Assembly (NCBI GenBank): GCA_010692425.1
Contig: JAAHHJ010000009.1
Span: forward strand, 49,799 to 106,617
Direction of reading: 5' to 3'
Origin: Symploca sp. SIO3C6
GTDB lineage: Bacteria; Cyanobacteriota; Cyanobacteriia; Cyanobacteriales; Coleofasciculaceae
Length of the DNA stretch: 56,819 bases
Below, one piece after another: positions 10,361-18,852 of this stretch. A program made the translations under genes and the position numbers. Position 1 is the stretch's first letter, and the number at the start of each line of letters is the position of its first letter. Below the pieces are notes generated by a model. It did not search any database. It was not told the origin of the DNA and saw only the letters and a list, made by a program, of their open reading frames with translations.

Positions 10361-10597
10361 ATGAATTTACAACCAAATCGCAACCCTAATCAACCTCCAG
10401 ATCCAGGCTTAAGGACTTTTTTATACATCATGGGTGTTTCTACGGGTGTTGGTCTGTTGCTTGCTGCTTTAGTGTTACTTTTGCAAGGGATAGGCGTTAT
10501 TCAAAAGGTTGCAGACACCATTATCTGGGCAATTGTTCTGTTTTCTTTGGGTCTTGGAATTTTGATGGGTTTGAATAGGAGTAAGTTATATCGATAA
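10361..10597 (+). CDS. small two-helix membrane protein
   Basis: 78 residues. A Pro/Asn-rich N-terminus is followed by two hydrophobic helices (about 20-43, YIMGVSTGVGLLLAALVLLLQ, and 50-70, ADTIIWAIVLFSLGLGILMG) and a short basic tail. TAGGAGT about 9 bases before the ATG supports the start. It shares topology and spacing with the next gene (helix, GxG loop, helix, basic tail), suggesting an old duplication. Function unknown. It follows clpB by 123 bases. Confidence 0.6.
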   Translation: MNLQPNRNPNQPPDPGLRTFLYIMGVSTGVGLLLAALVLLLQGIGVIQKVADTIIWAIVLFSLGLGILMGLNRSKLYR

Positions 10598-10631
10598 TAA
10601 AGAACCATCATTTAGAAATTTACGTTAGTTT

Positions 10632-10829
10632 ATGAGTCCATCTCCCCCATCTGAGGCTAGGAAATTCGCCTATGCTTTTGGTATTACTTTAGCAATCACT
10701 TTGATTATCTATTTGTTGAGAGGTTTTGGTATTTTAACCTTTTTTCCTGGTGGTGTAATCTATTTGTTAATTTTGCTCTCCATTGGCACAGGACTTGTTT
10801 ACGGCATTCAGAAAACGCGTCGTTTTTAA
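10632..10829 (+). CDS. small two-helix membrane protein, paralogue-like
   Basis: 65 residues with two predicted membrane helices (FAYAFGITLAITLIIYLL and GGVIYLLILLSIGTGLVYG) and a basic C-terminus (IQKTRRF). It begins 34 bases after the preceding small membrane gene and has the same layout (Pro-rich start, LLRGFGI / LLQGIGV loop). The two are probably co-transcribed. No recognised function; being so short, it could escape automatic annotation. Confidence 0.55.
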   Translation: MSPSPPSEARKFAYAFGITLAITLIIYLLRGFGILTFFPGGVIYLLILLSIGTGLVYGIQKTRRF

Positions 10830-10986
10830 AGATTTAGAGAGTGTTGATTACAATTAGTAATGAACCATGAACTATCTTTTTTTCTCTATTCTCCCCTGAG
10901 TCTTAGACTCCGGCTCTGTACTTTGGAACTTTCTAGTTGAACCTTTTGTAGCTAAGCTGAGTCTAAAGTATCAGCCAAACAAACTG

Positions 10987-11619
10987 GTGAGGGAGAGCCC
11001 ACAGGTGTCAGTCACATCAGCCCAAGTGTCAAAAAATGACCAGGCTCCTGCTCAAGCACCAAAAACTGACCAAGAGTTAGTGTTAGAGTGCCAGCAGGGA
11101 AGTCAGCAAAGTTTCCGCCAACTGTACCGAATCTATCAGCAAAGAGTGAGATCAACCCTCTATCAATTGTGTGGTAGTAAGTCTTTAGATGATTTAGTGC
11201 AGGAAGTTTTTTTGAGAACTTGGAAAGGCTTACCCAAACTGCGCCAACCATCCCAATTTTCTACGTGGCTTTATCGTATTTGCTGGAATGTAGCATCGGA
11301 TCATCGGCGGCAGTTTGCCCAACAGCGTGCAGTGAACTCTAAACTCAAGATAGGTACACAAACACTGGCTCCGCAAGCCTCAAAATATTCTCAAGCTCCT
11401 GACTTGATGCAGCTTCACTACCAAGACTTGATCCAACGTGGCTTGCAACAGCTAACTTTTGAGCATCGAGCTGTACTAGTGCTGCATGATTTAGAGGATC
11501 TACCACAAAAGGAAGTGGCGCAGATTTTGGGCATAGCAGTAGGAACAGTTAAATCTCGCCTTTTCCACGCTCGAGCATCCCTGCGGCAATATATCCAGCA
11601 ACAAGGAGCAATGCTATGA
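10987..11619 (+). CDS. ECF-family RNA polymerase sigma factor
   Basis: 210 residues from a GTG start. Region 2 is clear (FRQLYRIYQQRVRSTLYQLC...LDDLVQEVFLRTWKGLPKLR...FSTWLYRICWNVASDHRRQ), as is region 4 (LQQLTFEHRAVLVLHDLEDLPQKEVAQILGI...GTVKSRLFHARASLRQ). The first ~35 residues are variable, so the start could lie further in. It overlaps the next gene by 4 bases (ATGA), coupling it to a putative anti-sigma factor. ECF factors direct polymerase to stress-regulon promoters; with a Spy-like gene downstream, an envelope stress role is likely. Confidence 0.9.
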   Translation: MRESPQVSVTSAQVSKNDQAPAQAPKTDQELVLECQQGSQQSFRQLYRIYQQRVRSTLYQLCGSKSLDDLVQEVFLRTWKGLPKLRQPSQFSTWLYRICWNVASDHRRQFAQQRAVNSKLKIGTQTLAPQASKYSQAPDLMQLHYQDLIQRGLQQLTFEHRAVLVLHDLEDLPQKEVAQILGIAVGTVKSRLFHARASLRQYIQQQGAML

Positions 11620-11969
11620 CTACTCAGTTACCACCTGATGACAGAGACTGGAAAGAGTTTCTAAGAAAACATTGCCCTCAACCCCCGAAAGGAGCCCCTA
11701 ACTCAGAGGATAAACTGATGAGTGCAATCGAGCTGCAACAACAACCAGTTATTAATATTAATAAGCGGTTATGGGCTCTATCACCAGCAATCGCTGCAAG
11801 TTTATTGATGGTTTGGGGTAGCTATCGCACCATATCTACTTTACCAGATGCCCATCTTGAAGCCTTCCTGGAAAACAACTGGAATAATCTTGTCGGAGAA
11901 GTACCAACTAAATCGCCAAATAACAATCCAGAAGCAGATTGGATGATCTTGGCAAATAGCGCACAGTAG
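11616..11969 (+). CDS. putative anti-sigma factor, single membrane helix
   Basis: 117 residues. A cytoplasmic N-terminal part of about 55 residues (DWKEFLRKHCPQPP...) is followed by one predicted membrane helix (about 56-75, LWALSPAIAASLLMVWGSY) and a short extracytoplasmic tail. There is no zinc-binding HxxxCxxC motif. Assignment rests on position: its ATG overlaps the sigma gene stop, and this topology is typical of anti-sigma partners of ECF factors. Direct sequence homology is not obvious. Confidence 0.6.
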   Translation: MTTQLPPDDRDWKEFLRKHCPQPPKGAPNSEDKLMSAIELQQQPVININKRLWALSPAIAASLLMVWGSYRTISTLPDAHLEAFLENNWNNLVGEVPTKSPNNNPEADWMILANSAQ

Positions 11970-12066
11970 GAAGTGGGAACTACTCAATCCACAGGCAGAT
12001 TTAATCTATTCAAATCTTAAACGAAGGCGTTTTCATTAACCATAAACATTTAAAGAGGCAATTCCG

Positions 12067-12564
12067 ATGTTGCTAAGTCGTATTTCGGTTGTGTCAGTCC
12101 TATTGCTTTCTTTAGGAAGTGTAGTTGCTCTGGGAGATCCTAGCCCTCTTCTTTCCCAAAGCTTAGTACAAAACCCAGAAAGTTTACAACCAAGGCTGCG
12201 GGGGCAACCCAAACTGATGGAAGAACTAAACTTTACCGAGGAGCAAAAACAAGAACTACAAGCTATTCACTATCGGCACAAAGATGAGATTTCTGCACAG
12301 CAACAGGAACTAATCCAAGCTCGGCAGGATTTACGCCAACTTTTGTCGAGTTCTTCCTCTACAGACGAGAGTTTACGTGCTAAACATCAGGAAATTCAAC
12401 AGCTACAGCAACAACTGGGAGACTTGCGCTTTGAAAGCATGTTGGCAATGAGTGCAATTATGACCATAGAACAACGTAGCCGATTTTCTGAATTAATGCA
12501 AGAGCGACGCCAAAGTTCTCGTGAGCGTTTGCCTAATAGGAGCAGCATTGAACAGCCGCGCTGA
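12067..12564 (+). CDS. Spy/CpxP-like periplasmic protein
   Basis: 165 residues. The N-terminal signal peptide is LLSRISVVSVLLLSLGSVVALG. The mature part is almost all helical and Gln/Glu-rich, with the LTxxQ-like motif NFTEEQKQELQAI near residue 58 and a second weaker copy (MTIEQRSRFSELM). Spy and CpxP are periplasmic chaperone or signalling proteins induced by envelope stress. Third gene of the ECF sigma / anti-sigma cluster, 97 bases downstream; it could be a regulon member or a co-regulator like the metal-sensing CnrX relatives, although no His/Met-rich metal site is seen. Confidence 0.75.
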   Translation: MLLSRISVVSVLLLSLGSVVALGDPSPLLSQSLVQNPESLQPRLRGQPKLMEELNFTEEQKQELQAIHYRHKDEISAQQQELIQARQDLRQLLSSSSSTDESLRAKHQEIQQLQQQLGDLRFESMLAMSAIMTIEQRSRFSELMQERRQSSRERLPNRSSIEQPR

Positions 12565-12570
12565 GGGGAT

Positions 12571-13215
12571 ATGTTAGTGGCTGATTACATTTATCTCCAC
12601 GGCTTTGCTTCGAGTCCCCAGTCTACAAAATCTCAAAAACTGCGCTCCTACTTGCAAACCTACAAAGTTGAACTCAAAATACCAGACCTGAACCAAGGGG
12701 ATTTTTCACACCTTACTCTAAGTCGACAGATACAACAAGTTGAAGCGCTATTTCCGCTAGCACCGACACCAGTTGTCCTCATTGGTTCTAGTTTTGGAGG
12801 CTTGACTGCTGCGGTATTGGCACAGCGAAACCTACAGGTGCAACGACTAGTCCTGCTAGCGCCAGCCTTTGGTTTTCAAGAATATTGGTTGAGCCAATTA
12901 AGTGCAGCAGAACTACAACAGTGGCAGAGTTCAGGATATTTAGGAGTGTACCATTACGGTGAAAAGAGAACTATACCTATGCATTACCAGTTTATTCAAG
13001 ATTTTCTTCAGTATCAAGGGGAGCAGTTGCAAAGATCACTACCAACCCTAATTTTACATGGCAGGTACGACCAGACTATACCCATAACAGCTAGCCGCAA
13101 GTATGCCAGTGAGCGTCCTTGGGTTCAATTACTAGAATTGGATAGCGATCATAGCTTAACTGATGTCATTCCTGCGATTTGTGAGGCAACTAGTTCATTC
13201 TGCAAGCTTTTTTGA
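12571..13215 (+). CDS. YqiA/YcfP-like alpha/beta-hydrolase esterase
   Basis: 214 residues. Begins YIYLHGFASSPQSTKSQKLRSYL, the hallmark oxyanion segment of the YqiA/UPF0227 family. The nucleophile serine is in VLIGSSFGG, the acid in LILHGRYDQTIP and the histidine in DSDHSL, so the triad is complete. Soluble, cytosolic. It starts 6 bases after the Spy-like gene stop, so it probably shares that transcript. Relatives hydrolyse short acyl esters; the physiological substrate is unknown. Confidence 0.85.
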   Translation: MLVADYIYLHGFASSPQSTKSQKLRSYLQTYKVELKIPDLNQGDFSHLTLSRQIQQVEALFPLAPTPVVLIGSSFGGLTAAVLAQRNLQVQRLVLLAPAFGFQEYWLSQLSAAELQQWQSSGYLGVYHYGEKRTIPMHYQFIQDFLQYQGEQLQRSLPTLILHGRYDQTIPITASRKYASERPWVQLLELDSDHSLTDVIPAICEATSSFCKLF

Positions 13216-13281
13216 GATTAACCTCTTGTATCTAGTAGACTGTCAACGTTAATGAAGGAGGGATGCAAATCTTGTTGAAAT

Positions 13282-14334
13282 ATGGAGTACCAAAAACTTG
13301 GTGATAGTGATTTATTGGTATCGGCAATTTGTATGGGAACTATGACCTATGGTCAACAGAACACCATAGAGGAAGCCCATCAACAGCTAGACTATGCCGT
13401 TTCCCAAGGAGTCAACTTCATCGATACGGCTGAGATGTATCCAGTGCCAGGAAGAGCCGAAACTCAAGGGTTAGCCGAAGAGTATATAGGCAAGTGGCTC
13501 TTTAAGCAGCAGCGAGACAAAGTAATTATTGCCAGCAAGGTGGCAGGTCCAAACTATAAGGTAAAGTATCCTCAGATTGGCTGGATTAGGGAGGGCAAAA
13601 ATCGGATTAACCGACAAAATGTTAAGCAAGCGGTGGAAGATAGTCTCCGACGTCTAAGCACAGACTACATCGATCTCTATCAAATCCACTGGCCAGACCG
13701 CTATGTACCTCTATTTGGGGCTCCAGACTATGACCCAAACCAAGAAAGGGATACTATACCCATTGTTGAACAACTTGAAGTATTTGCAGAGTTAATTAAA
13801 GCTGGTAAGGTCCGCTATCTAGGTTTAAGCAATGAGACACCTTGGGGAGTGTGCGAGTTTTGTAAACTTGCAACACAACTGGGATTACCCAAAGTAGTAT
13901 CAATTCAGAATGCCTTCAATTTAATTAACCGCGTGTTTCATATTAACCTGGCAGAAGCTTGCCGATTCAATCGATTGGGTTTACTAGCTTATAGCCCTTT
14001 GGCTTTTGGTCTATTAACAGGGAAATATCTCCAGGGCATGCCAGAAAAATCTAGACTCGCTTTGTTCCCTGGATTTGGTCGGCGTTATCAAAAGCAAAAT
14101 GCAGCAGAGGCTGTTAAAGCTTATGTTGAGATTGCCAACAAATACAGTTTGACTCCAGCTCAACTAGCCTTGGCATTTGTGCGATCGCGCTGGTTTGTAA
14201 CTAGTGCCATTATCAGTGTAACCACCATTGCACAGCTCAAGGAAAATCTTAGCAGTATAAAGGTGGAACTTGATGAACAAATCTTGGCAGAAATTGATGC
14301 TGTTCACTCACACTATCCCAACCCTACTCCCTGA
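13282..14334 (+). CDS. aldo/keto reductase (Tas-like)
   Basis: 350-residue NADP-dependent oxidoreductase with the AKR (beta/alpha)8 barrel. Catalytic residues are seen as D and Y in FIDTAEMYPVPGR, K in VIIASKVAG and H in QIHWPD. Cofactor-binding SNETPWGV and the C-terminal RSRWFVTSAIISVTTIAQLKENL region are present. Closest in style to the E. coli Tas/YghZ group. Its ATG at 13282 lies about 20 bases after a strong AAGGAGGG, an unusually long gap. Substrate unknown. Confidence 0.9.
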   Translation: MEYQKLGDSDLLVSAICMGTMTYGQQNTIEEAHQQLDYAVSQGVNFIDTAEMYPVPGRAETQGLAEEYIGKWLFKQQRDKVIIASKVAGPNYKVKYPQIGWIREGKNRINRQNVKQAVEDSLRRLSTDYIDLYQIHWPDRYVPLFGAPDYDPNQERDTIPIVEQLEVFAELIKAGKVRYLGLSNETPWGVCEFCKLATQLGLPKVVSIQNAFNLINRVFHINLAEACRFNRLGLLAYSPLAFGLLTGKYLQGMPEKSRLALFPGFGRRYQKQNAAEAVKAYVEIANKYSLTPAQLALAFVRSRWFVTSAIISVTTIAQLKENLSSIKVELDEQILAEIDAVHSHYPNPTP

Positions 14335-14428
14335 GGGGTTCAAGGAGTGGGGTTGGCTAGCACTTTACCATAGGTGATATCTTCCCCCTCCAATTGCTAA
14401 GAACACTATAGAATAGGAGATTCGGGCA

Positions 14429-14444
14429 CTCCCTAAATAGGGAG
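14429..14444. other. short hairpin between convergent genes
   Basis: CTCCCT, AAAT, AGGGAG form a perfect 6-bp stem with a 4-base loop, 15 bases beyond the rnz stop and between the convergent aldo/keto reductase and rnz genes. It may act as a weak terminator, but no T-run follows on either strand. Confidence 0.4.
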
Positions 14445-14458
14445 CGCACCTCAAAGAT

Positions 14459-15451
14459 TTACCCAGGGGAGATGCCAACGGAACTAGCCTTTGCTAATTC
14501 CTGCGGTAATCGCCGAGGCACATCATAGCTTAAAAAGTCATAAGCTAATTTTGTATTGGGGAAAATTGCCCGCGCCTCGCGAAGCAAATCGTCGAGTACA
14601 ATTCCATTGCCAGGAGCATAGCGGGGGCTAAAATGAGTCATAATTAACTTTTTGACCCCAGCACTCAAAGCTACTTGCGCCGCCATTGTTGAGGTAGAAT
14701 GTAAACGTTCAAAAGCAAGTTCAGCGTCTTGATGGGCAAAAGTAGCTTCGTGAATCAAAACATCTGCACCTTGGGCTAATTCTACTGCCTGCTCACAGTA
14801 AAGAGTATCAGTGCAGTAAACCACTTTGCGGCCTACTTCTGGCTTGCCACATAACTCGGTTCCCCGAATTATACGCCCATCTGGAAGTGTTACCGTTTCG
14901 CCGCGCTTGAGCCTACCATAGATTGGACCTGAGGGGATACCCAAGGCGGTAGCTTTTTTCACATCAAAGCGCCCTGGTCGATTTTTTTCTGCCACCCGAT
15001 AGCCAAAAGCTGGAACCCGATGCTTGAGAGGAGTACAACTGACGGTGAACTCTTGATCTTCGTACACCACCCCTGGTTGTACAGTGTGAACTTTGAGAGG
15101 AAAAGCAAAATGGGTGCGAGAGTATTTTTGACCAGCGCGGAGGTATTCATCTAAACCAGCCGGACCATAAATATCAATTCGTTCAGTGCTGCCAGCCAAA
15201 CCACAGCTTGCCAGAAGCCCCATTAAGCCGAAGATGTGATCCCCGTGCATATGAGTGACGAAAATGCGTCTAATCTGACTGGTTTTGAGTTCACTTCGCA
15301 GTAGTTGATGCTGAGTACCTTCACCACAGTCGAACAGCCAAAATTCTGCCCTTTGAGGCAAACGCAGGGCAACACTAGACACATTTCGCGATTTTGTTGG
15401 GACTCCAGAACTTGTTCCTAGAAAAGTAATTTGCACGTTGCTGAGTGTCAA
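14459..15451 (-). CDS. rnz: ribonuclease Z
   Basis: 330-residue tRNA 3'-end endonuclease (tRNase Z, short form) of the metallo-beta-lactamase fold. The zinc motif HMHGDH follows RRIFVT, with further ligands in LKHRVP, YCTDT and MTHFSPRYA. The flexible-arm/exosite region ([28 protein letters not shown]) is present. N-terminus [17 protein letters not shown] is typical. It removes 3' trailers from tRNA precursors before CCA addition, relevant in cyanobacteria where many tRNA genes lack CCA. The C-terminal ~15 residues are variable. Confidence 0.95.
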   Translation of the reverse strand: MTLSNVQITFLGTSSGVPTKSRNVSSVALRLPQRAEFWLFDCGEGTQHQLLRSELKTSQIRRIFVTHMHGDHIFGLMGLLASCGLAGSTERIDIYGPAGLDEYLRAGQKYSRTHFAFPLKVHTVQPGVVYEDQEFTVSCTPLKHRVPAFGYRVAEKNRPGRFDVKKATALGIPSGPIYGRLKRGETVTLPDGRIIRGTELCGKPEVGRKVVYCTDTLYCEQAVELAQGADVLIHEATFAHQDAELAFERLHSTSTMAAQVALSAGVKKLIMTHFSPRYAPGNGIVLDDLLREARAIFPNTKLAYDFLSYDVPRRLPQELAKASSVGISPG

Positions 15452-15810
15452 CTTTTTGACATTCTCCCCATTCTAATAGGGTTTGGGGATTCTATCTACT
15501 CAAACAACGACAGCTGTTTGAATCAGAAGATGGCAAATTAGCACTTTTAACCCGATCATCTTAAACTGCTTCGGATTGCTTACCCACCATTCCACCTAAT
15601 ATATCAGAAAAAGAACAAAGCTGTCTACACTACCGCATTGTTCCACAAATTGCTATCTTATTATTTCTATCTTGATCAAAGAGTAAACTACTCTGTCCAT
15701 GCTTAGTCATGGACTTGGACTCCAGCAGGTTTTGAGATGAAATTCACCCCACCGCTAGTTGAACTCGAAAATCTAAATATTGATATTAATCCTGTGAGGA
15801 ATTTTTAACA
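15452..15810. promoter_or_regulatory. intergenic region with two adjacent hairpins upstream of the SpoIID-like gene
   Basis: Divergent intergenic of 359 bases. Two abutting perfect inverted repeats are seen: AGAGTA-AAC-TACTCT (15680-15694) and GTCCATG-CTTAGT-CATGGAC (15695-15714), about 100 bases before the SpoIID-like start. They could be a regulator-binding site or a leader structure. No ORF or RNA gene is recognised here. Confidence 0.4.
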
Positions 15811-16968
15811 ATGTCATCTAGAGATTTATCAGTGGCATGGCTAATTTCTAGGCTCAAGCCGAGGACGTTAATGAGGGGGTATAGTTGGTGGCTCTGTTGC
15901 TTATTGTGGCTCCTGCTGATAGCTCCAGCTCAAGCAGTAGTGGAATTGCGGGTGGCAATTGAAGAGAATGTCAGCCGATTGCAAGTCGGTAGTTCTACTA
16001 AAGCCCTAATTCGCAATGGTGCAGGGCAAAAAGTTGGAGAATTAGAAGCAATGGAGGGTCTATATGCTAACGGTAATGGTACGGGTGTTGCTCTTGCTCA
16101 GTGGAGTTCTAGTCAACTGTGGATTGAGCCAACTGGCGAGGGTTTTGTTTGGATTGGCGATCGCTGGTATCGAGGAAGAACTCAACTAGTTTCCCAAACT
16201 CAAGGACTAACTGCTGTCAACCATGTTAACCTTGAACATTACCTCTACAGCGTCATCGGAGCAGAAATGAGTCCCAGTTGGCCTCTAGAAGCACTGAAGG
16301 CACAAGCTGTAGCTGCTCGCTCCTATGCGCTTCATAAAACCCATACTTCCCCCACTCGCCTCTATGATCTTGATGATACCGTTACCTTCCAAGTTTACAA
16401 AGGTATCGGCACAGAGGCTAACACCACACATCAGGCAGTAAATGCTACTGCTGGACAGGTAATGACCTATAACGGCAAGATTATTCTTGCTGTCTTTCAT
16501 TCGGCTTCTGGAGGACATACCGAAAATGTCGAAGATATTTGGTCAAATCCCCTACCTTACTTACGAGGTGTTCCTGATTACGATATGGGAGCACCAGTCT
16601 ATGAATGGACAAAATACTTCTCACGCCGTGAAATTAGCAAGAGGATTTCTGGTGTGGGTAATGTGATTTCAATGACAGCAGAGCGAACCACTCCTAGGGG
16701 AAGGGTAATTACCATGAACGTAGAAGGTGATCGTGGTAGAAGGAGTATCAGCGGTAATGATTTGCGCAAGGCACTAGGTCTTAGAAGTAGACTGTTTACA
16801 GTGAGCCCAACTGCTGAAGGTTTCCAAGTCAATGGTCGCGGTTTTGGTCACGGACTGGGTTTGAGTCAGTGGGGAGCTTACAACTTAGCAGCCCAGGGGC
16901 TAAACTACCAGCAAATTTTAGTTTACTATTACCAGGGGGCAACCCTTGCCCAGCTTCAACCTCAGTAA
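15811..16968 (+). CDS. SpoIID/LytB domain protein (putative peptidoglycan-acting, secreted)
   Basis: 385 residues. A hydrophobic signal (about 25-43, WWLCCLLWLLLIAPAQA) is followed by a mature domain with the SpoIID signature: YLYSVIGAEMSPSWPLEALKAQAVAARSYAL, then HSASGGHTENVEDIW, and a C-terminal GRGFGHGLGLSQWGA. SpoIID is a lytic transglycosylase that cleaves peptidoglycan denuded of stem peptides. In cyanobacteria, which do not sporulate, homologues are common and probably act in cell-wall remodelling. The conserved Glu of SpoIID is likely E in GAEMSP. It converges on the next gene with only 9 bases between stops. Confidence 0.88.
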   Translation: MSSRDLSVAWLISRLKPRTLMRGYSWWLCCLLWLLLIAPAQAVVELRVAIEENVSRLQVGSSTKALIRNGAGQKVGELEAMEGLYANGNGTGVALAQWSSSQLWIEPTGEGFVWIGDRWYRGRTQLVSQTQGLTAVNHVNLEHYLYSVIGAEMSPSWPLEALKAQAVAARSYALHKTHTSPTRLYDLDDTVTFQVYKGIGTEANTTHQAVNATAGQVMTYNGKIILAVFHSASGGHTENVEDIWSNPLPYLRGVPDYDMGAPVYEWTKYFSRREISKRISGVGNVISMTAERTTPRGRVITMNVEGDRGRRSISGNDLRKALGLRSRLFTVSPTAEGFQVNGRGFGHGLGLSQWGAYNLAAQGLNYQQILVYYYQGATLAQLQPQ

Positions 16969-16977
16969 TTTTAATTC

Positions 16978-18696
16978 TTATTTTTTAAGGAAAATTCCCC
17001 TATTGTTGACCTCTAAGGGCAGAAATACTGTCATTACTCTACCTGCTTGGGGTCGTTGGCGCACAATTAGTTTCCCTCCCAAAGCGTGAAACAAATTTTT
17101 GGTAACATCGAGATTCAAACTGAGACTGCCAGTTTCTGGTTGGAACATCAAAAGTTGACCAATTGACTTCAAAGTCGGACAAGTCGTAGCTTTTGACTTA
17201 ACCTCTTGGCTCTTATCTTCAGCAGCAGACTGAGACTGGAATTGTAACTTCAACTGATTTCCTGCTGGTATAACCTGCACTTGGATTTGATTTCCTGCTG
17301 GCACCGAGCGGGTAAAGTTCTCCATTAAGCCCGTCAGCACCTGAGTTAACAAGTTGGGATTACTGACAACAGCAGGTAGTTGTTGCGGTAAAACTACATC
17401 TAGAGTTAAGTTGCACCTTTGCGCTTGCTTTTGCCATTGAGGAATGTTGTGCTCGATAACTTGAGCCAATGACATGGAAGTAAGGTTAACCGCAACCTTC
17501 TTAGCTGTAGTCGTTTCTAATTCTACTGCCCGGAAGATCAGCTCCATGCGATTAATTTGCTCTGTACACTCACGATCAATGATTTCCAAACGCCGGAGTA
17601 CTTCAGGAGGTAAATCACGGCGTTTGAGTAGTAGTTTAGTTAGGGTGCAAATTGTGGTTAATGGTGTCCGGATTTCGTGGGTGAGTGCTTGCAGAAGTTC
17701 AAGATCCGGCGTTGGTTCACGAGCATTAGAAATTTTACTAACCTCTAGCTCCTTATTTTTCTGCAATGGCTGCCAATGGAGATCATCTAAGGTATCGCCG
17801 CGAGGACGTGGTTTTGATGAGACAGAGCCTGAATCTTTAGAATTAACTGCGATGGTCTGAATATATTCTTTTCTAGGCTGTTGTGGGAGATTTTTCAGCA
17901 GCAAGCGACCAAACTGCATGACAAGACGATAATCGGGAGGTTGGGGAGCGAAATCTCTAACTAAAGTTTCCAGTTTGTTGAACTGATGTGGACTAGTTAG
18001 TAGAATTCTAGGGTGAAGTGACCTCCAAGCCTTGTCAATGACTTCGGGATCAAAGGAAAATTGAAAGGCTGGAGAACCCTCAAGATCAAATCCAGCAACC
18101 ATTACCAAGCTAAAACTTTTACTAAAGACTAAACAAAATTGCTCGGTAGCCAAGGGATCCATGGGCAACAATGGCAGTTTATAGACATTATCTGCAATTT
18201 GCTGATGCTGCTCATGGTTAGCTGGAGCCAACTGCAAGGGCATCCAAGACAAAGTACTGAACATCTCAGCACTAAAAATTCCTCTCTGGAAACTCGGGAG
18301 CAAATCTGGGTGACTTAAAACTGGCACAGGGCCAGCCAAGACTAATCCCTGTAGGGATGGTAACTCACGATTATCTGTTTCTGAGGATGGGGTGGTGTTA
18401 GCGCTTGTCTGCCCTTGCCACTGAGAAGATAAACCAACAGATTTGCTTACCTCAGAGGCACAGTCCCCTCTGAGGCTAATTTCTTGTAAGAGTAACTCTT
18501 CAAGAGTCTTAATGGCACTAGACCACTGCCGTTGGACTGTGGCATGCTCTGTTTCAAGATCATCGTTAACATTTGACTGACTATTGTCTTGAGTAGTTGC
18601 CTGTCCCTCCTGAAGTGCTGCTTTGCTAGCCCCTTCTGATTGTTCACTCCGAGCTAAAACTTCACTTAAACTTAGTAACGACCACTTTGGCACCAC
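16978..18696 (-). CDS. histidine kinase-like protein with HisKA domain and degenerate ATPase region
   Basis: 572 residues from a GTG start; GGAGGAG about 9 bases upstream supports 18696. The N-terminal ~320 residues form an uncharacterised cyanobacterial sensory region with a low-complexity stretch near the start. The HisKA helix has H340 in LTHEIRTPLTT followed by a regular dimerisation helix. The C-terminal third has an N-box-like LMENFTRS and ends like an HATPase (LGGKLIVRQRP...GRVMTVFLPLE), but the canonical G1 (DxGxG) and G2 (GxGLGL) loops are absent. It may therefore be an inactive or atypical kinase. It lies 156 bases downstream of the ABC ATPase gene on the same strand. Confidence 0.75.
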   Translation of the reverse strand: MVPKWSLLSLSEVLARSEQSEGASKAALQEGQATTQDNSQSNVNDDLETEHATVQRQWSSAIKTLEELLLQEISLRGDCASEVSKSVGLSSQWQGQTSANTTPSSETDNRELPSLQGLVLAGPVPVLSHPDLLPSFQRGIFSAEMFSTLSWMPLQLAPANHEQHQQIADNVYKLPLLPMDPLATEQFCLVFSKSFSLVMVAGFDLEGSPAFQFSFDPEVIDKAWRSLHPRILLTSPHQFNKLETLVRDFAPQPPDYRLVMQFGRLLLKNLPQQPRKEYIQTIAVNSKDSGSVSSKPRPRGDTLDDLHWQPLQKNKELEVSKISNAREPTPDLELLQALTHEIRTPLTTICTLTKLLLKRRDLPPEVLRRLEIIDRECTEQINRMELIFRAVELETTTAKKVAVNLTSMSLAQVIEHNIPQWQKQAQRCNLTLDVVLPQQLPAVVSNPNLLTQVLTGLMENFTRSVPAGNQIQVQVIPAGNQLKLQFQSQSAAEDKSQEVKSKATTCPTLKSIGQLLMFQPETGSLSLNLDVTKNLFHALGGKLIVRQRPQAGRVMTVFLPLEVNNRGIFLKK

Positions 18697-18852
18697 AGTC
18701 TATCTCCTCCCGTAGTAGCTTCTGTCCCTGAAAATATTTGCTCTTTCTGATTATTAGGGTAGTGGTGTTATTCTTTACTCTAGGGTCGTAGAACCGAAAC
18801 TCATCGGTCGCGATTGCCGCTATCTTGCTCAGAGCCATGCTCAATCTGTCTC

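Noticed and set aside
18662-18844. 60-codon minus-strand frame between the ABC ATPase gene and the histidine kinase-like gene
   Set aside because: It overlaps the kinase ribosome-binding site and first codons, has no family resemblance and no ribosome-binding site of its own.
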